A stretch of 64,000 nt of DNA from Verrucomicrobiota bacterium (GTDB lineage Bacteria; Verrucomicrobiota; Verrucomicrobiia; JADLBR01). The stretch lies in contig JAKQKQ010000330.1 of NCBI GenBank assembly GCA_029560585.1, positions 43,757-107,756 on the forward strand. Reading direction: 5' to 3'. The position numbers and the translations under genes are program-made. The notes under the pieces were generated by a model, which was not told the DNA's origin, did not search any database, and worked only from the letters and a program-made list of their open reading frames with translations. Below, piece by piece: positions 54,432 through 62,648 of the stretch. Every line of letters starts with the position of its first letter. Within the stretch, counting starts at the first letter, position 1.

Positions 54432-54932
54432 ATGAATCGTACCCTCACCATCATCGCCGCAGTCGCGTTAACCTCGGCCGCCGCGCAGGCCCAGCAATCC
54501 CCGGCGGACAAGGCGACCGCCGCGGCAGAAGCCTGGCTCAAAATCGTCGACGAAGGCGCCTATCCAGATGCCTATACCAAGATTTCGGAGAAATGGCGCA
54601 AGGGAACACGGGAGAATGTTTTCTCTCAGCTTCTCACGATCCACCATCGCAATCGGGGCGACTTCAAATCGCGATCGCTCCTCTCCGCCGAAAAGGTGCC
54701 GGGCGAGATCGTCATCGACGGTAAGAAGGCCAACATGATGTCCGTGCGGTTCGCGACCGAATGGTCCGAATCCAAAGCCACCGAGACAGTCAATGTCATC
54801 GAGGACGATGACGATGTTTGGCGGGTCGTTAACTACGGCGTCCAAGGTGCCCGCGGCCAGCCCTCCGGTCCCAAGAGCGACGAAGGCAAGAAGGACGAGG
54901 GCAAGAAAGACAAGAAGGGCAAAGCCAAGTAA
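54432..54932 (+). CDS. DUF4019 exported protein
   Basis: 166 residues with GGAGG upstream and a clean signal peptide (LTIIAAVALTSAAAQAQ). Residues 25-135 are DUF4019, a cystatin/NTF2-like fold: AAAEAWLKIVDEGAYPDAYTKISEKW, NVFSQLLTIHHRNRGDFKSRSLLSAEKVPGE, ATEWSESKATETVNVIEDDDDVWRVVNYG. The tail is a run of Lys, Asp and Gly (DEGKKDEGKKDKKGKAK) of unknown role. Periplasmic; function unknown. Confidence 0.88.
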   Translation: MNRTLTIIAAVALTSAAAQAQQSPADKATAAAEAWLKIVDEGAYPDAYTKISEKWRKGTRENVFSQLLTIHHRNRGDFKSRSLLSAEKVPGEIVIDGKKANMMSVRFATEWSESKATETVNVIEDDDDVWRVVNYGVQGARGQPSGPKSDEGKKDEGKKDKKGKAK

Positions 54933-54938
54933 GGAGGA

Positions 54939-55766
54939 TCAGGGAAGGAAGGACTGACCCAGTTCTCGGGACCGACGGGTCGCGGCCGCAACGGCCTCGA
55001 TGAAGGCCGATCGGACGCCCTGGGCCTCGAGGACTTTGAGACCTTCGACGGTTGTGCCAGCCGGGCTGGCCACGTCATCCTTCAATCGCGCGGGATGCTC
55101 GCCGGACTCTATCACGAGGCGGCCGGCGCCGAGGACCGTTTGCGCCGCGAGCCGCAGCGCCAGTGGGCGAGGTAAGCCCGCGGCCACGCCACCATCCGCC
55201 AGCGCCTCGATCACGACGCACAGGTACGCCGGCCCGCTGCCGCTCAGGCCCGTGACCGCATCCAGTTGCGTCTCCGGCACGCGCACCGCCAAACCGACCG
55301 ACCCCAGCAGGCGCTCCGCCACGGCCGCGTCGGCCCCGGAGGCCCGTGCGCCCAGGCTGTACGCCGAGGCACCGGCACCCACTAGGGCGGGCGTGTTCGG
55401 CATCACCCGGATCACCCGGAACGACGCGGGCACGTGAGACTCAAGCCTCGCCAGGGGCACCCCAGCCGCCAGCGAGATCAATAACCTTGGCGCCGCCAGT
55501 CCTGACACCGGCGCCAGCGCCTCTCCCACCTGACCCGGCTTGACCGCCACCACGATTACCCCACACCTCTCCGCCAACTCCGGGACCGAATTCACCGCGC
55601 CCGCACCCGTTGCCACAGTGAACTTCTTCAGCGCATCGGCGGAAACGTCGGTCGCCAGCACCCGGCCCGCGGTCCAGGCCCCCGACCGCACCACGCCCCC
55701 CGCCAGCGCGGTCGCCATCCGGCCCGCACCAACAAAGCCCAAGTATTCGCCTGCCTCGTCGCCCAT
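54939..55766 (-). CDS. proC: Pyrroline-5-carboxylate reductase ProC
   Basis: 275 residues from the ATG at 55766 (GGAGAC upstream). Final step of proline synthesis, NAD(P)H-dependent. Rossmann start GFVGAGRMATALAGG; VVAVKPGQV; the family signature VMPNTPALVGAGASAY; GLSGSGPAYLCVVIEALADGG; and DDVASPAGTTVEGLKVLE. Complete and typical in length. It is convergent with DUF4019 (six bases) and divergent from recD2. Confidence 0.95.
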   Translation of the reverse strand: MGDEAGEYLGFVGAGRMATALAGGVVRSGAWTAGRVLATDVSADALKKFTVATGAGAVNSVPELAERCGVIVVAVKPGQVGEALAPVSGLAAPRLLISLAAGVPLARLESHVPASFRVIRVMPNTPALVGAGASAYSLGARASGADAAVAERLLGSVGLAVRVPETQLDAVTGLSGSGPAYLCVVIEALADGGVAAGLPRPLALRLAAQTVLGAGRLVIESGEHPARLKDDVASPAGTTVEGLKVLEAQGVRSAFIEAVAAATRRSRELGQSFLP

Positions 55767-55857
55767 TGCATTGTCTCCAGCCCGGACCATAACGCCATCT
55801 CCGGCCGCATCAAGACCGCGCACGCGCTGGTCATCCGAGCCGCGACCCCATAGGATC

Positions 55858-58050
55858 GTGCATCAAGTGGCCAAAACCGGGGATCAGACTGGCGGCACCG
55901 AAACCCTCGAGGGTCAAATCGAGCGCGTCACATTTTACAACGAGGAAAACGGCTTCGCCGTGCTGCGCGTCAAGGCCCGCGGCCACCGCGACCTCGTGGT
56001 CCTCGTCGGGACCGTCGCCTCGGCCAACGCCGGGGAGTTCGTGAAGGCATCGGGCCGGTGGACGGTCGATCGCACCCACGGCCCCCAGTTCACCGCCGAG
56101 CGCATCGAGTCACACCCGCCCACCTCGCGCGAGGGAATCGCCCGCTTTCTCGCGAGCGGCCTGATCCGGGGCGTCGGCCCACACTATGCCAGTCTGCTGG
56201 TCGCTCGTTTCGGCGAAAGCGTCTTCGACGTCATCGAGCGGGAATCTGGCCGCCTCGAGGAAATCGAGGGCATCGGCCCCGGGCGTCGCCGCACGATCAA
56301 GCAGGCATGGGAGGAACAGAAGGCCGTGCGGGAGATCATGGTGTTCCTCCACGCCCACGGGGTCTCCACCAGCCGAGCGGTCCGGATCCACCGCACCTAT
56401 GGTAGCGACGCCATCGCCAAGGTCACCGAAAACCCCTACCTCTTGGCCCGCGATATCCACGGCATCGGATTCAAGACGGCCGACGAGATCGCCAAGCAGC
56501 TCGGCGTCCCGCACGATTCGCCCCTGCGCGCATGCGGGGGCCTCGAACACATGCTCCACGAGCAGACCCTCGCGGGTCACTGCGCCCTGCCGCGCGACTC
56601 ACTCGTCCGCGAGACCGCAAAACTGCTCGACATCGGCGAGGACCGCACCGCCGATGCCCTGGGCCAACTGCTCGCGCGCGGAGAACTCGTCAAAGAGACC
56701 ATCGGGGGCGAAGACCTCGTCTTCCTCCCCCAATTGCAGGCCGCCGAAAAGGGCATCGCCTCGCGGCTGCGCGCCCTCGCCGGGGTCGCGCCACCCTATC
56801 CGCCGATCGACGCCGAGCGGGCGATTGCCTGGTGGGAGGGGAAACACAACAAGACCCTTGCCGCGGCCCAGCGCGACGCGATCCGCGCCGCCCTCGCGCA
56901 CCGCCTCCTGGTCGTCACCGGTGGCCCGGGCGTCGGAAAGACCACCCTCCTCAATGCGCTGCTCGCGATCCTTCGCGTCAAACGGGTCCGCCCCGCGCTA
57001 TGCGCACCCACCGGGCGCGCCGCCAAGCGCCTGTCCGAAGCCACCCGCCTCGAGGCCCGCACGATCCACCGCGTCCTCGAGTATCAGCCCGGACGAGGGG
57101 GGTTTGCGCGGAACGAGCGCAACCCGCTCGATCACGACCTCCTCGTCATCGACGAATGCTCCATGGTCGATGTGCCCCTGATGCACGCGGTCCTCCGCGC
57201 CCACCCCCCAAACGCAGCGCTGTTGCTCGTCGGCGATGCCGACCAGCTCCCGTCCGTTGGGCCCGGCAGCGTCCTGGCGCACATCATCAAGAGCCGCGCG
57301 TGCCCGGTCGTCCGCCTCACCGAGATTTTCCGCCAGGCCGCCGCCAGCCGCATCATCGCCACCGCGCACGCCATCAATTCCGGCAGCATACCCGACCTCG
57401 AGGGCGCCAGCCCCGACGCCGACTTCCACTTCATCGCGCGCGAGGAACCGGACGCCATCGCCGCCATGGTCCTCTCCCTCGTCCGCGACCGAATCCCCGC
57501 CAAGACCGGCCTCCGCCACGGCGACATCCAGGTCCTCTGCCCGATGCACCGCGGCCCCCTCGGCACGCGCGAGCTCAACGCCGCCCTCCAGCGGGAACTC
57601 AATCCCCCGCGCCACGACCAGCCGGGCATCCAGCGGTTTGGCTGGGAGTTCCGCCCCGGTGATCGCGTCCTCCAGATCGAGAACAACTACGACAAGGATG
57701 TCTTCAACGGCGACATCGGCGAAATCGCCCGCGTCTCGCATGATGACCGCGAACTCCGCGTCCGCTTCGACGAGCGCGAGGTCCCCTACGATTTCGATGA
57801 ACTCGATGAGCTCCAGCCCGCCTATGCCATCAGCGTGCACAAATCCCAGGGATCAGAATTCCCGGCGATCGTCATCCCCGTCGCCACACAGCATTTCATG
57901 ATGCTCCAGCGCAACCTCATCTACACCGCCATCACCCGAGGCAAGCGCCTCGTCGTGGCCATCGGCCAGAAGAAGGCGTTCGCTATGGCCGTCCGCAACG
58001 CCGATACCACCCAGCGCATCTCCGGCCTGCTCGAGCGGCTCCGCGCCTGA
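55858..58050 (+). CDS. recD2: ATP-dependent helicase RecD2
   Basis: 730 residues from a GTG at 55858 (a GTG at 55867 is possible). RecD2-type superfamily 1B helicase, 5'-3'. N-terminal OB and helix-hairpin-helix part (LEGQIERVTFYNEENGFAVLRV, LIRGVGPHYASLLV, IEGIGPGRRRTI) as in Deinococcus RecD2; Walker A TGGPGVGKTT with Lys361; Walker B VIDECSMVD with Asp432/Glu433; GDADQLPSVGPG; YAISVHKSQGSEFPAIVIP; and the final NLIYTAITRGKRLVV. Functions alone in DNA repair, not as part of RecBCD. Confidence 0.93.
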   Translation: MHQVAKTGDQTGGTETLEGQIERVTFYNEENGFAVLRVKARGHRDLVVLVGTVASANAGEFVKASGRWTVDRTHGPQFTAERIESHPPTSREGIARFLASGLIRGVGPHYASLLVARFGESVFDVIERESGRLEEIEGIGPGRRRTIKQAWEEQKAVREIMVFLHAHGVSTSRAVRIHRTYGSDAIAKVTENPYLLARDIHGIGFKTADEIAKQLGVPHDSPLRACGGLEHMLHEQTLAGHCALPRDSLVRETAKLLDIGEDRTADALGQLLARGELVKETIGGEDLVFLPQLQAAEKGIASRLRALAGVAPPYPPIDAERAIAWWEGKHNKTLAAAQRDAIRAALAHRLLVVTGGPGVGKTTLLNALLAILRVKRVRPALCAPTGRAAKRLSEATRLEARTIHRVLEYQPGRGGFARNERNPLDHDLLVIDECSMVDVPLMHAVLRAHPPNAALLLVGDADQLPSVGPGSVLAHIIKSRACPVVRLTEIFRQAAASRIIATAHAINSGSIPDLEGASPDADFHFIAREEPDAIAAMVLSLVRDRIPAKTGLRHGDIQVLCPMHRGPLGTRELNAALQRELNPPRHDQPGIQRFGWEFRPGDRVLQIENNYDKDVFNGDIGEIARVSHDDRELRVRFDEREVPYDFDELDELQPAYAISVHKSQGSEFPAIVIPVATQHFMMLQRNLIYTAITRGKRLVVAIGQKKAFAMAVRNADTTQRISGLLERLRA

Positions 58051-58102
58051 CCTGATCGAGAACGCGCCGCATCATTCGTGTGGTAACTTCATGTCGCCCG
58101 CT

Positions 58103-58335
58103 GCCGCCTGACACAGGCGTCCTACAAGAATTGTACGGCGTCTCGGCGAGACGTCGGCGGGCCTAAAGCTGAATAACTTCTGGGGGCGGAGCCGACGCCG
58201 ATGGTCCCGGCTCGCGCTTCGCGCGCAGCCAAAGCGGTGGCGCCGTCCGGCGGTTGCCGGACTCTGCCGCCGCAGTCCAAAACCCTCCCGGCCCGGAGCC
58301 TGGGTCGGGGCACGAGCCGCGCCCGAAGTTTCTGG
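58103..58335 (-). repeat. Composite repeat R2 + R5 + triple palindrome R3, copy 2
   Basis: Read on the minus strand from the stop of the methyltransferase-like gene: R2 starting CCAGAAACTTCGG, a block with GGGCCGGGAGGGTTT, hairpins GTCCGGC/GCCGGAC, the R5 block (CACCGCTTTGGCTGCGCGCG), a unique piece, then three hairpins matching those at 32420-32472 (about 58103-58153). It fills most of the gap 58051-58335 between recD2 and this gene. Confidence 0.75.
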
Positions 58336-58953
58336 CTAGCGCCCCTTCTCCGCAGCCTCTTTTTCCCAGGGCACGATCCACTTGAATATCGTGTGCTGGA
58401 TATCGTCGTATTCCTCGTCGCCCCCTTGGCCCTCGACACCCATCGTTTGCACCTCGATCGGTTTGGCGCCCTTCATGTCGAAGTCGTGCGATAGGATCCT
58501 TGACCCCGGCTTGAGTTTCGCCAGCTGCGGCATGAGCCTCACATTCAGCTTCGGCAAAAGGTATAGCGTCACCACGCTCGCCGGGGTCAGGTCCACCGCG
58601 AACACGTCCGCCTGCTGGATGGTCACGAGGTGCTCCACGCTATTCGATTTAACGTTGGCAAGCGATTCCGCGACGCGGCGCGGGTCCAGGTCAAAACCCA
58701 CCGCCTTGATCCCGTACCGCCCTGCGGCCGTCACCACGATGCGCCCGTCGCCACAACCGAGGTCGTACAGCACATCGCCCTCCTTGATTCCCGCCATCGA
58801 GAGCATCTTGTCCACCACCGCCTGCGGCGTCGGCACGAATTGAACATCCAACCCGCGCGTCTCGACCCCGCATTCCACCTCGTCCGGTTCGGCCCACAAA
58901 GGATCCCCGAAACCGCCGATCACAAACCATCCAGCCAACAACCAAGCACGCAT
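58336..58953 (-). CDS. Exported SAM-methyltransferase-like protein
   Basis: 205 residues from the ATG at 58953 with AGGAGGAG upstream. A signal peptide (AWLLAGWFVIGGFGDPLWAEP) precedes a class I methyltransferase fold: VPTPQAVVDKMLSMAGI, motif I VLYDLGCGDGRIVVTAA, motif II VGFDLDPRRV, motif III QADVFAVDL, LPKLNVRLMPQLAKLKPGSRILSHDFDM. The fold is complete, so it can bind SAM, yet it appears exported, where SAM is not expected. Substrate unknown. The stop codon is the last base before repeat R2. Confidence 0.8.
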   Translation of the reverse strand: MRAWLLAGWFVIGGFGDPLWAEPDEVECGVETRGLDVQFVPTPQAVVDKMLSMAGIKEGDVLYDLGCGDGRIVVTAAGRYGIKAVGFDLDPRRVAESLANVKSNSVEHLVTIQQADVFAVDLTPASVVTLYLLPKLNVRLMPQLAKLKPGSRILSHDFDMKGAKPIEVQTMGVEGQGGDEEYDDIQHTIFKWIVPWEKEAAEKGR

Positions 58954-59110
58954 ACGGCACTCCTCCTTTTGGAGTAACGTACGACGGCAAGAGGGCAAAA
59001 TCCACCCCCCCACGTGCCTGCCTTCGGATCAGGCACCATGCCCTGCGCCCCGATACCCAAATCGTCGAAAAAGATCGGGATGCTCCCGCTCTTGTGAGGT
59101 CTGGCTCCGG

Positions 59111-60418
59111 CTATTTCCTGCCGCGTCGTTTCTTCTTTGGTCTGTCTGGAATGGGAACGCTCTTTCCCCCGGCCGGATTGAGTTTCTCCAAGACGGCGCC
59201 CAGGCGCTCGCGGGCCGCAGTGGCGGCAGGATCCTGAGAATCCGCGGCGACCGCAGCCTCGACAAATGGCGCATCTCTCATGTCGAAGAGCGCGCCCGCC
59301 TGATTCATTTTCCATCCGTCGTCACGGACGTACCACCTACCGCCAAGCTGGACGAAAATCCACTCACGCGGGTTGCCCCTGTCACCGCGGAGTTGCGGCG
59401 CGAAACTACGACCGTCAAACGTCACGCCCTCCGGCATTTTCGCGCCCGCCAATTCCGCGAACGTCGGGACGAGATCGCTGAAATCCACGAGGTCCCGGAT
59501 GACGCACCCCTGGGGCGCGGTGCCCTTCCAACTGGCGACGAGCGGCACGCGCGCTCCGCCCTCGAGCATCGATCCCTTGGCGCCGTTGACCTGTCGCCCG
59601 CCGATCGTGCCCGATTGCCGCGCCGTGCCGTTGTCCCCGGTGAAGAGGATCAGCGTCTTCTCCCGGATGCCCAGCTTGTCCACCTCGGCCACGAGTTCGC
59701 CAACCTGCTTGTCCAGATATGCGACGTTGTCCTCGTAGAGCGCCTCGTGGTTCTTGCCGGTCTCCGGCTTCGTGTCCGGTGTCCGCAGGATGGGGCCATG
59801 GACCAGATGAGATGGGTAGTAGTAGAAGAAGGGCCCATCGCGATGCCGCCGGATGAAATCGATTGCAAATGCGTGCGCCACATCCGGGTAATAGATCTCG
59901 GCATCCTTCTCGACCAACTGCCCATTTTTCGTGTAGCCCTTCTGCCAGTAGTATCCGCCGGCGCGGGGATCGGTGATGTATTCATCGTAACCCCAGTCGG
60001 CTGGCATCTCGCCCATCTGTCGCCATTTGCCGCCCATGCCCGTCGCGTAACCGGCGGCTTTCAGTATTTTCGCCATGGACGGTTCCTGTGCGCTGGACGG
60101 TTGGCCGGCGGACTGATTGGTCAAGCCCCCCGTCCGAAAGCCGTACCGTCCGGTGGTGATCAGGCAGCGCGTCGGCCCACAGAGTGGCGCGCTGTAGCAC
60201 CGCTCGAAACGGATGCCGCTCGACGCCAGCGCGTCGATATGGGGCGTCTTGCCCTTGAAGCGATCCGAGCCATAGCAGCCGACTCCATCGACGCCGTAGT
60301 CATCGGCCAAGATCAGCAGAATGTTCGGCCGCGGCGCCGCAGCGGGATTCTCTGCCCAGAGGCGGCCCAGCCCCGCCCAGGCGCAGATGGCGACCGCAAT
60401 ATATGGAATCATCCTCAT
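59111..60418 (-). CDS. Sulfatase (type I, formylglycine)
   Basis: 435 residues from the ATG at 60418 with AGGAGAGAG upstream and a signal peptide (IPYIAVAICAWAGLGRLWAENP). Metal-binding Asp39/Asp40 in LADDYG; the maturation motif CGPTR with Cys80 to be converted to formylglycine; ATGMGGKWRQMGEMP; FTGDNGTARQSG; GGARVPLVASWKG. It would remove sulfate esters from sulfated sugars in the periplasm; the class suggests sulfated polysaccharide or mucin breakdown. A formylglycine-generating enzyme is needed from elsewhere. Basic tail ends KKKRRGRK. Confidence 0.93.
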   Translation of the reverse strand: MRMIPYIAVAICAWAGLGRLWAENPAAAPRPNILLILADDYGVDGVGCYGSDRFKGKTPHIDALASSGIRFERCYSAPLCGPTRCLITTGRYGFRTGGLTNQSAGQPSSAQEPSMAKILKAAGYATGMGGKWRQMGEMPADWGYDEYITDPRAGGYYWQKGYTKNGQLVEKDAEIYYPDVAHAFAIDFIRRHRDGPFFYYYPSHLVHGPILRTPDTKPETGKNHEALYEDNVAYLDKQVGELVAEVDKLGIREKTLILFTGDNGTARQSGTIGGRQVNGAKGSMLEGGARVPLVASWKGTAPQGCVIRDLVDFSDLVPTFAELAGAKMPEGVTFDGRSFAPQLRGDRGNPREWIFVQLGGRWYVRDDGWKMNQAGALFDMRDAPFVEAAVAADSQDPAATAARERLGAVLEKLNPAGGKSVPIPDRPKKKRRGRK

Positions 60419-60554
60419 ACGCTCTCTCCTCACATAGGCCTCTCGACCGCCGGGAATGGTTCCATTCCCTTCCGAATCCGAATAGCGCCGCCCGACCGGC
60501 TTGAGACATCGGATTTTTTCTCGCGGGCGCTCAAACCCCGGCTACCAATGAGGC

Positions 60555-61088
60555 ATGGAGCGCTCTCTTGTGATGACGTTGATCGGCCCGGACAGACCGG
60601 GACTCGTGGGTTCCATCGCCGCCGCCGTCGCCGGGCACGGCGGAAACTGGGAGGAGAGTCGCATGTCGCATCTCGGGGGACAGTTCGCCGGCATCCTCCG
60701 CGCCCGCGTGCCCGCCCCCAAGGAAGCCGCGCTTGTCGCCGCCCTGCGCGCCCTCGAATCCCAGGGCCTCCAGATGATCCTTCATCCGGAAGCCGCGTCG
60801 GCCAAGGTCCCGGGCGAAGAACTCGTCTCGATGGAGATCGTCGGCCTCGACCGCCCGGGCATCGTCAGCCAGATCTCGGCCGCCCTTGCTCGCCGCGGCG
60901 TGAACGTCGAGGAACTCAACACCGAATGCGCAGCGGCGCCGATGTCCGGCGAGGTCATGTTCCACGCCAACGCACAGCTGCGCCTGCCCGCCGGCTGCAC
61001 GGTCGGGAATCTCAGTGCTGACCTCGGCGCCATCGCGGCCGACCTCATGATTGAGGTGAAAATCAAGTCGCCGCCGCGAGATCAGTGA
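60555..61088 (+). CDS. Double ACT-domain protein, GcvR-like
   Basis: 177 residues with GAGG before the ATG. Two ACT domains: residues 5-80 (LVMTLIGPDRPGLVGSIAAAVAGHGGNWEESRMSHLGG) and 90-172 (VSMEIVGLDRPGIVSQISAALARRGVNVEELNTE). Layout matches GcvR, the regulator of the glycine cleavage system, and related amino-acid sensors. It is interesting beside purF, given folate-linked one-carbon use, but no link is shown. No DNA-binding domain; acts by protein contact or ligand binding. Confidence 0.88.
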   Translation: MERSLVMTLIGPDRPGLVGSIAAAVAGHGGNWEESRMSHLGGQFAGILRARVPAPKEAALVAALRALESQGLQMILHPEAASAKVPGEELVSMEIVGLDRPGIVSQISAALARRGVNVEELNTECAAAPMSGEVMFHANAQLRLPAGCTVGNLSADLGAIAADLMIEVKIKSPPRDQ

Positions 61089-61116
61089 CGGGTTCCCAGA
61101 CGGAGGACCCGCGCCC

Positions 61117-62616
61117 TCAGAACAACCGCGGCTGGACGGTTTCCTCTTCGACCAGCGAACCGGAGCGGCGGCGTTGCTGCTCGAGGATCAGCTTGTCGAG
61201 GCGGGCGTCGAAGCGCACGGGATAATCGCCCGTGAAACAGGCGATGCAGAAATCGGAACCCTTGCATCCGGTCGCGCGGATCATGCCATCCACGTCCAGA
61301 TAGCCTATCGAATCGACCCCAAGGTATTTCGCGATCTCATCACGGGTCATCTGGTTGGCGATCAGGTCCTTCTTGTCTGGAAAATCGATGCCATAAAAGC
61401 ATGGGAACCGGTGTGGCGGGCATGAGACGCGTAGATGGACCTCTTTCGCACCAACCTCACGGAGGTTGACGACCCGGGCTCGCGCGGTTGTGCCCCGCAC
61501 CACGGAATCATCCACGACCACGACCCTCTTGCCGCGGATCATCTCCTTGATCAGATTGAGTTTCACACGCACGTTGAAGTCGCGGATCAGCTGCGTGGGC
61601 TGCAGGAAGGTGCGCCCGATGTAGTGGTTGCGCACGAAGGCCTGCTCGTATGGGATGCCGGACTCCTGCGCAAAACCCTGCGCCGCATAGTTGCCCGAGT
61701 CGGGCACCGGTATCACGATGTCGGCATCGACGGGATGCAGCCGCGCCAGCTCGCGGCCCATGCGTTTCCGGGTCTCGCTCACGAACCCGCCCATCAGGAT
61801 GCTGTCGGGCCTCGCGAAATACACGTGCTCAAACACACAGAATGCCCGCTCGTGCGATGGGTCGACGTAACGGATCGATCGGATGCCGTTGCCGTCGATC
61901 ACGACGACCTCGCCCGGCTCGACGTCGCGCACATAGTCCGCGCGGATCAGATCAAACGCGCATGTCTCGCTCGAGACCACCCAGGCACCATCGAGGCGCC
62001 CCAGGCAGAGCGGACGAAAACCGTGCGGGTCGCGCGCGGCGATCAGCTCGCGCTGGCCCATGATGACGACCGAAAAGGCCCCCTGCACGCGGCGCAGCGC
62101 GCTCAAGAGCGACATCTCCTGGCCCTCGCGCCTCGGCTGAATCATGAGGTGGAGAATGACCTCGCTGTCGCTGGTGGTCTGAAAGATAGAGCCCGCATTC
62201 TCCAGTTCGTCGCGCAACAGGTTCGCGTTGACGAGGTTGCCGTTGTGCGCGATGGCGATCTGGCCGCGGGCGCAGTTCACCACGATGGGCTGCGCGTTCT
62301 TGATGGTGCTCGATCCCGTGGTCGAATATCGGACGTGCCCGATCGCCCGGACGCCGCGCAGGTCCTTGAGCGTCTGCTCGTCGAAAACCTGCGACACCAG
62401 CCCCATTCCGCGGTGGAGCCGGAACGCCGCGTCATCGCCCTCGGCCGCCACAATGCCGGCGCTCTCCTGGCCACGATGTTGGAGGGCATACAGGCCGTAG
62501 TAGGTGATCTCCGCCGCGTTGGGATGACCGAACACCCCAAATACACCGCACTCGTGCCGCGGATACGGATCCGCCTCGAACTCGCCACCGGCCTGTAATC
62601 TGCACAATGCGGCCAT
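61117..62616 (-). CDS. purF: Amidophosphoribosyltransferase PurF
   Basis: 499 residues from the ATG at 62616. First committed step of purine synthesis. Short propeptide then Cys23 (HECGVFGVFG), the glutaminase nucleophile; YYGLYALQHRGQES, HVRYSTTG and AHNGNLVNA; PRPP loop VVVVDDSVVRGTTA; VPVPDSGNYAA. Cysteines at HRFPCFYG and SDFCIACFTG indicate the iron-sulfur type of the Bacillus family. Follows purL by 32 bases, same strand, so co-transcribed. Confidence 0.96.
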   Translation of the reverse strand: MAALCRLQAGGEFEADPYPRHECGVFGVFGHPNAAEITYYGLYALQHRGQESAGIVAAEGDDAAFRLHRGMGLVSQVFDEQTLKDLRGVRAIGHVRYSTTGSSTIKNAQPIVVNCARGQIAIAHNGNLVNANLLRDELENAGSIFQTTSDSEVILHLMIQPRREGQEMSLLSALRRVQGAFSVVIMGQRELIAARDPHGFRPLCLGRLDGAWVVSSETCAFDLIRADYVRDVEPGEVVVIDGNGIRSIRYVDPSHERAFCVFEHVYFARPDSILMGGFVSETRKRMGRELARLHPVDADIVIPVPDSGNYAAQGFAQESGIPYEQAFVRNHYIGRTFLQPTQLIRDFNVRVKLNLIKEMIRGKRVVVVDDSVVRGTTARARVVNLREVGAKEVHLRVSCPPHRFPCFYGIDFPDKKDLIANQMTRDEIAKYLGVDSIGYLDVDGMIRATGCKGSDFCIACFTGDYPVRFDARLDKLILEQQRRRSGSLVEEETVQPRLF

Positions 62617-62648
62617 GACCCGTGATTCCCGCAATCTTCCCCCGCGGC

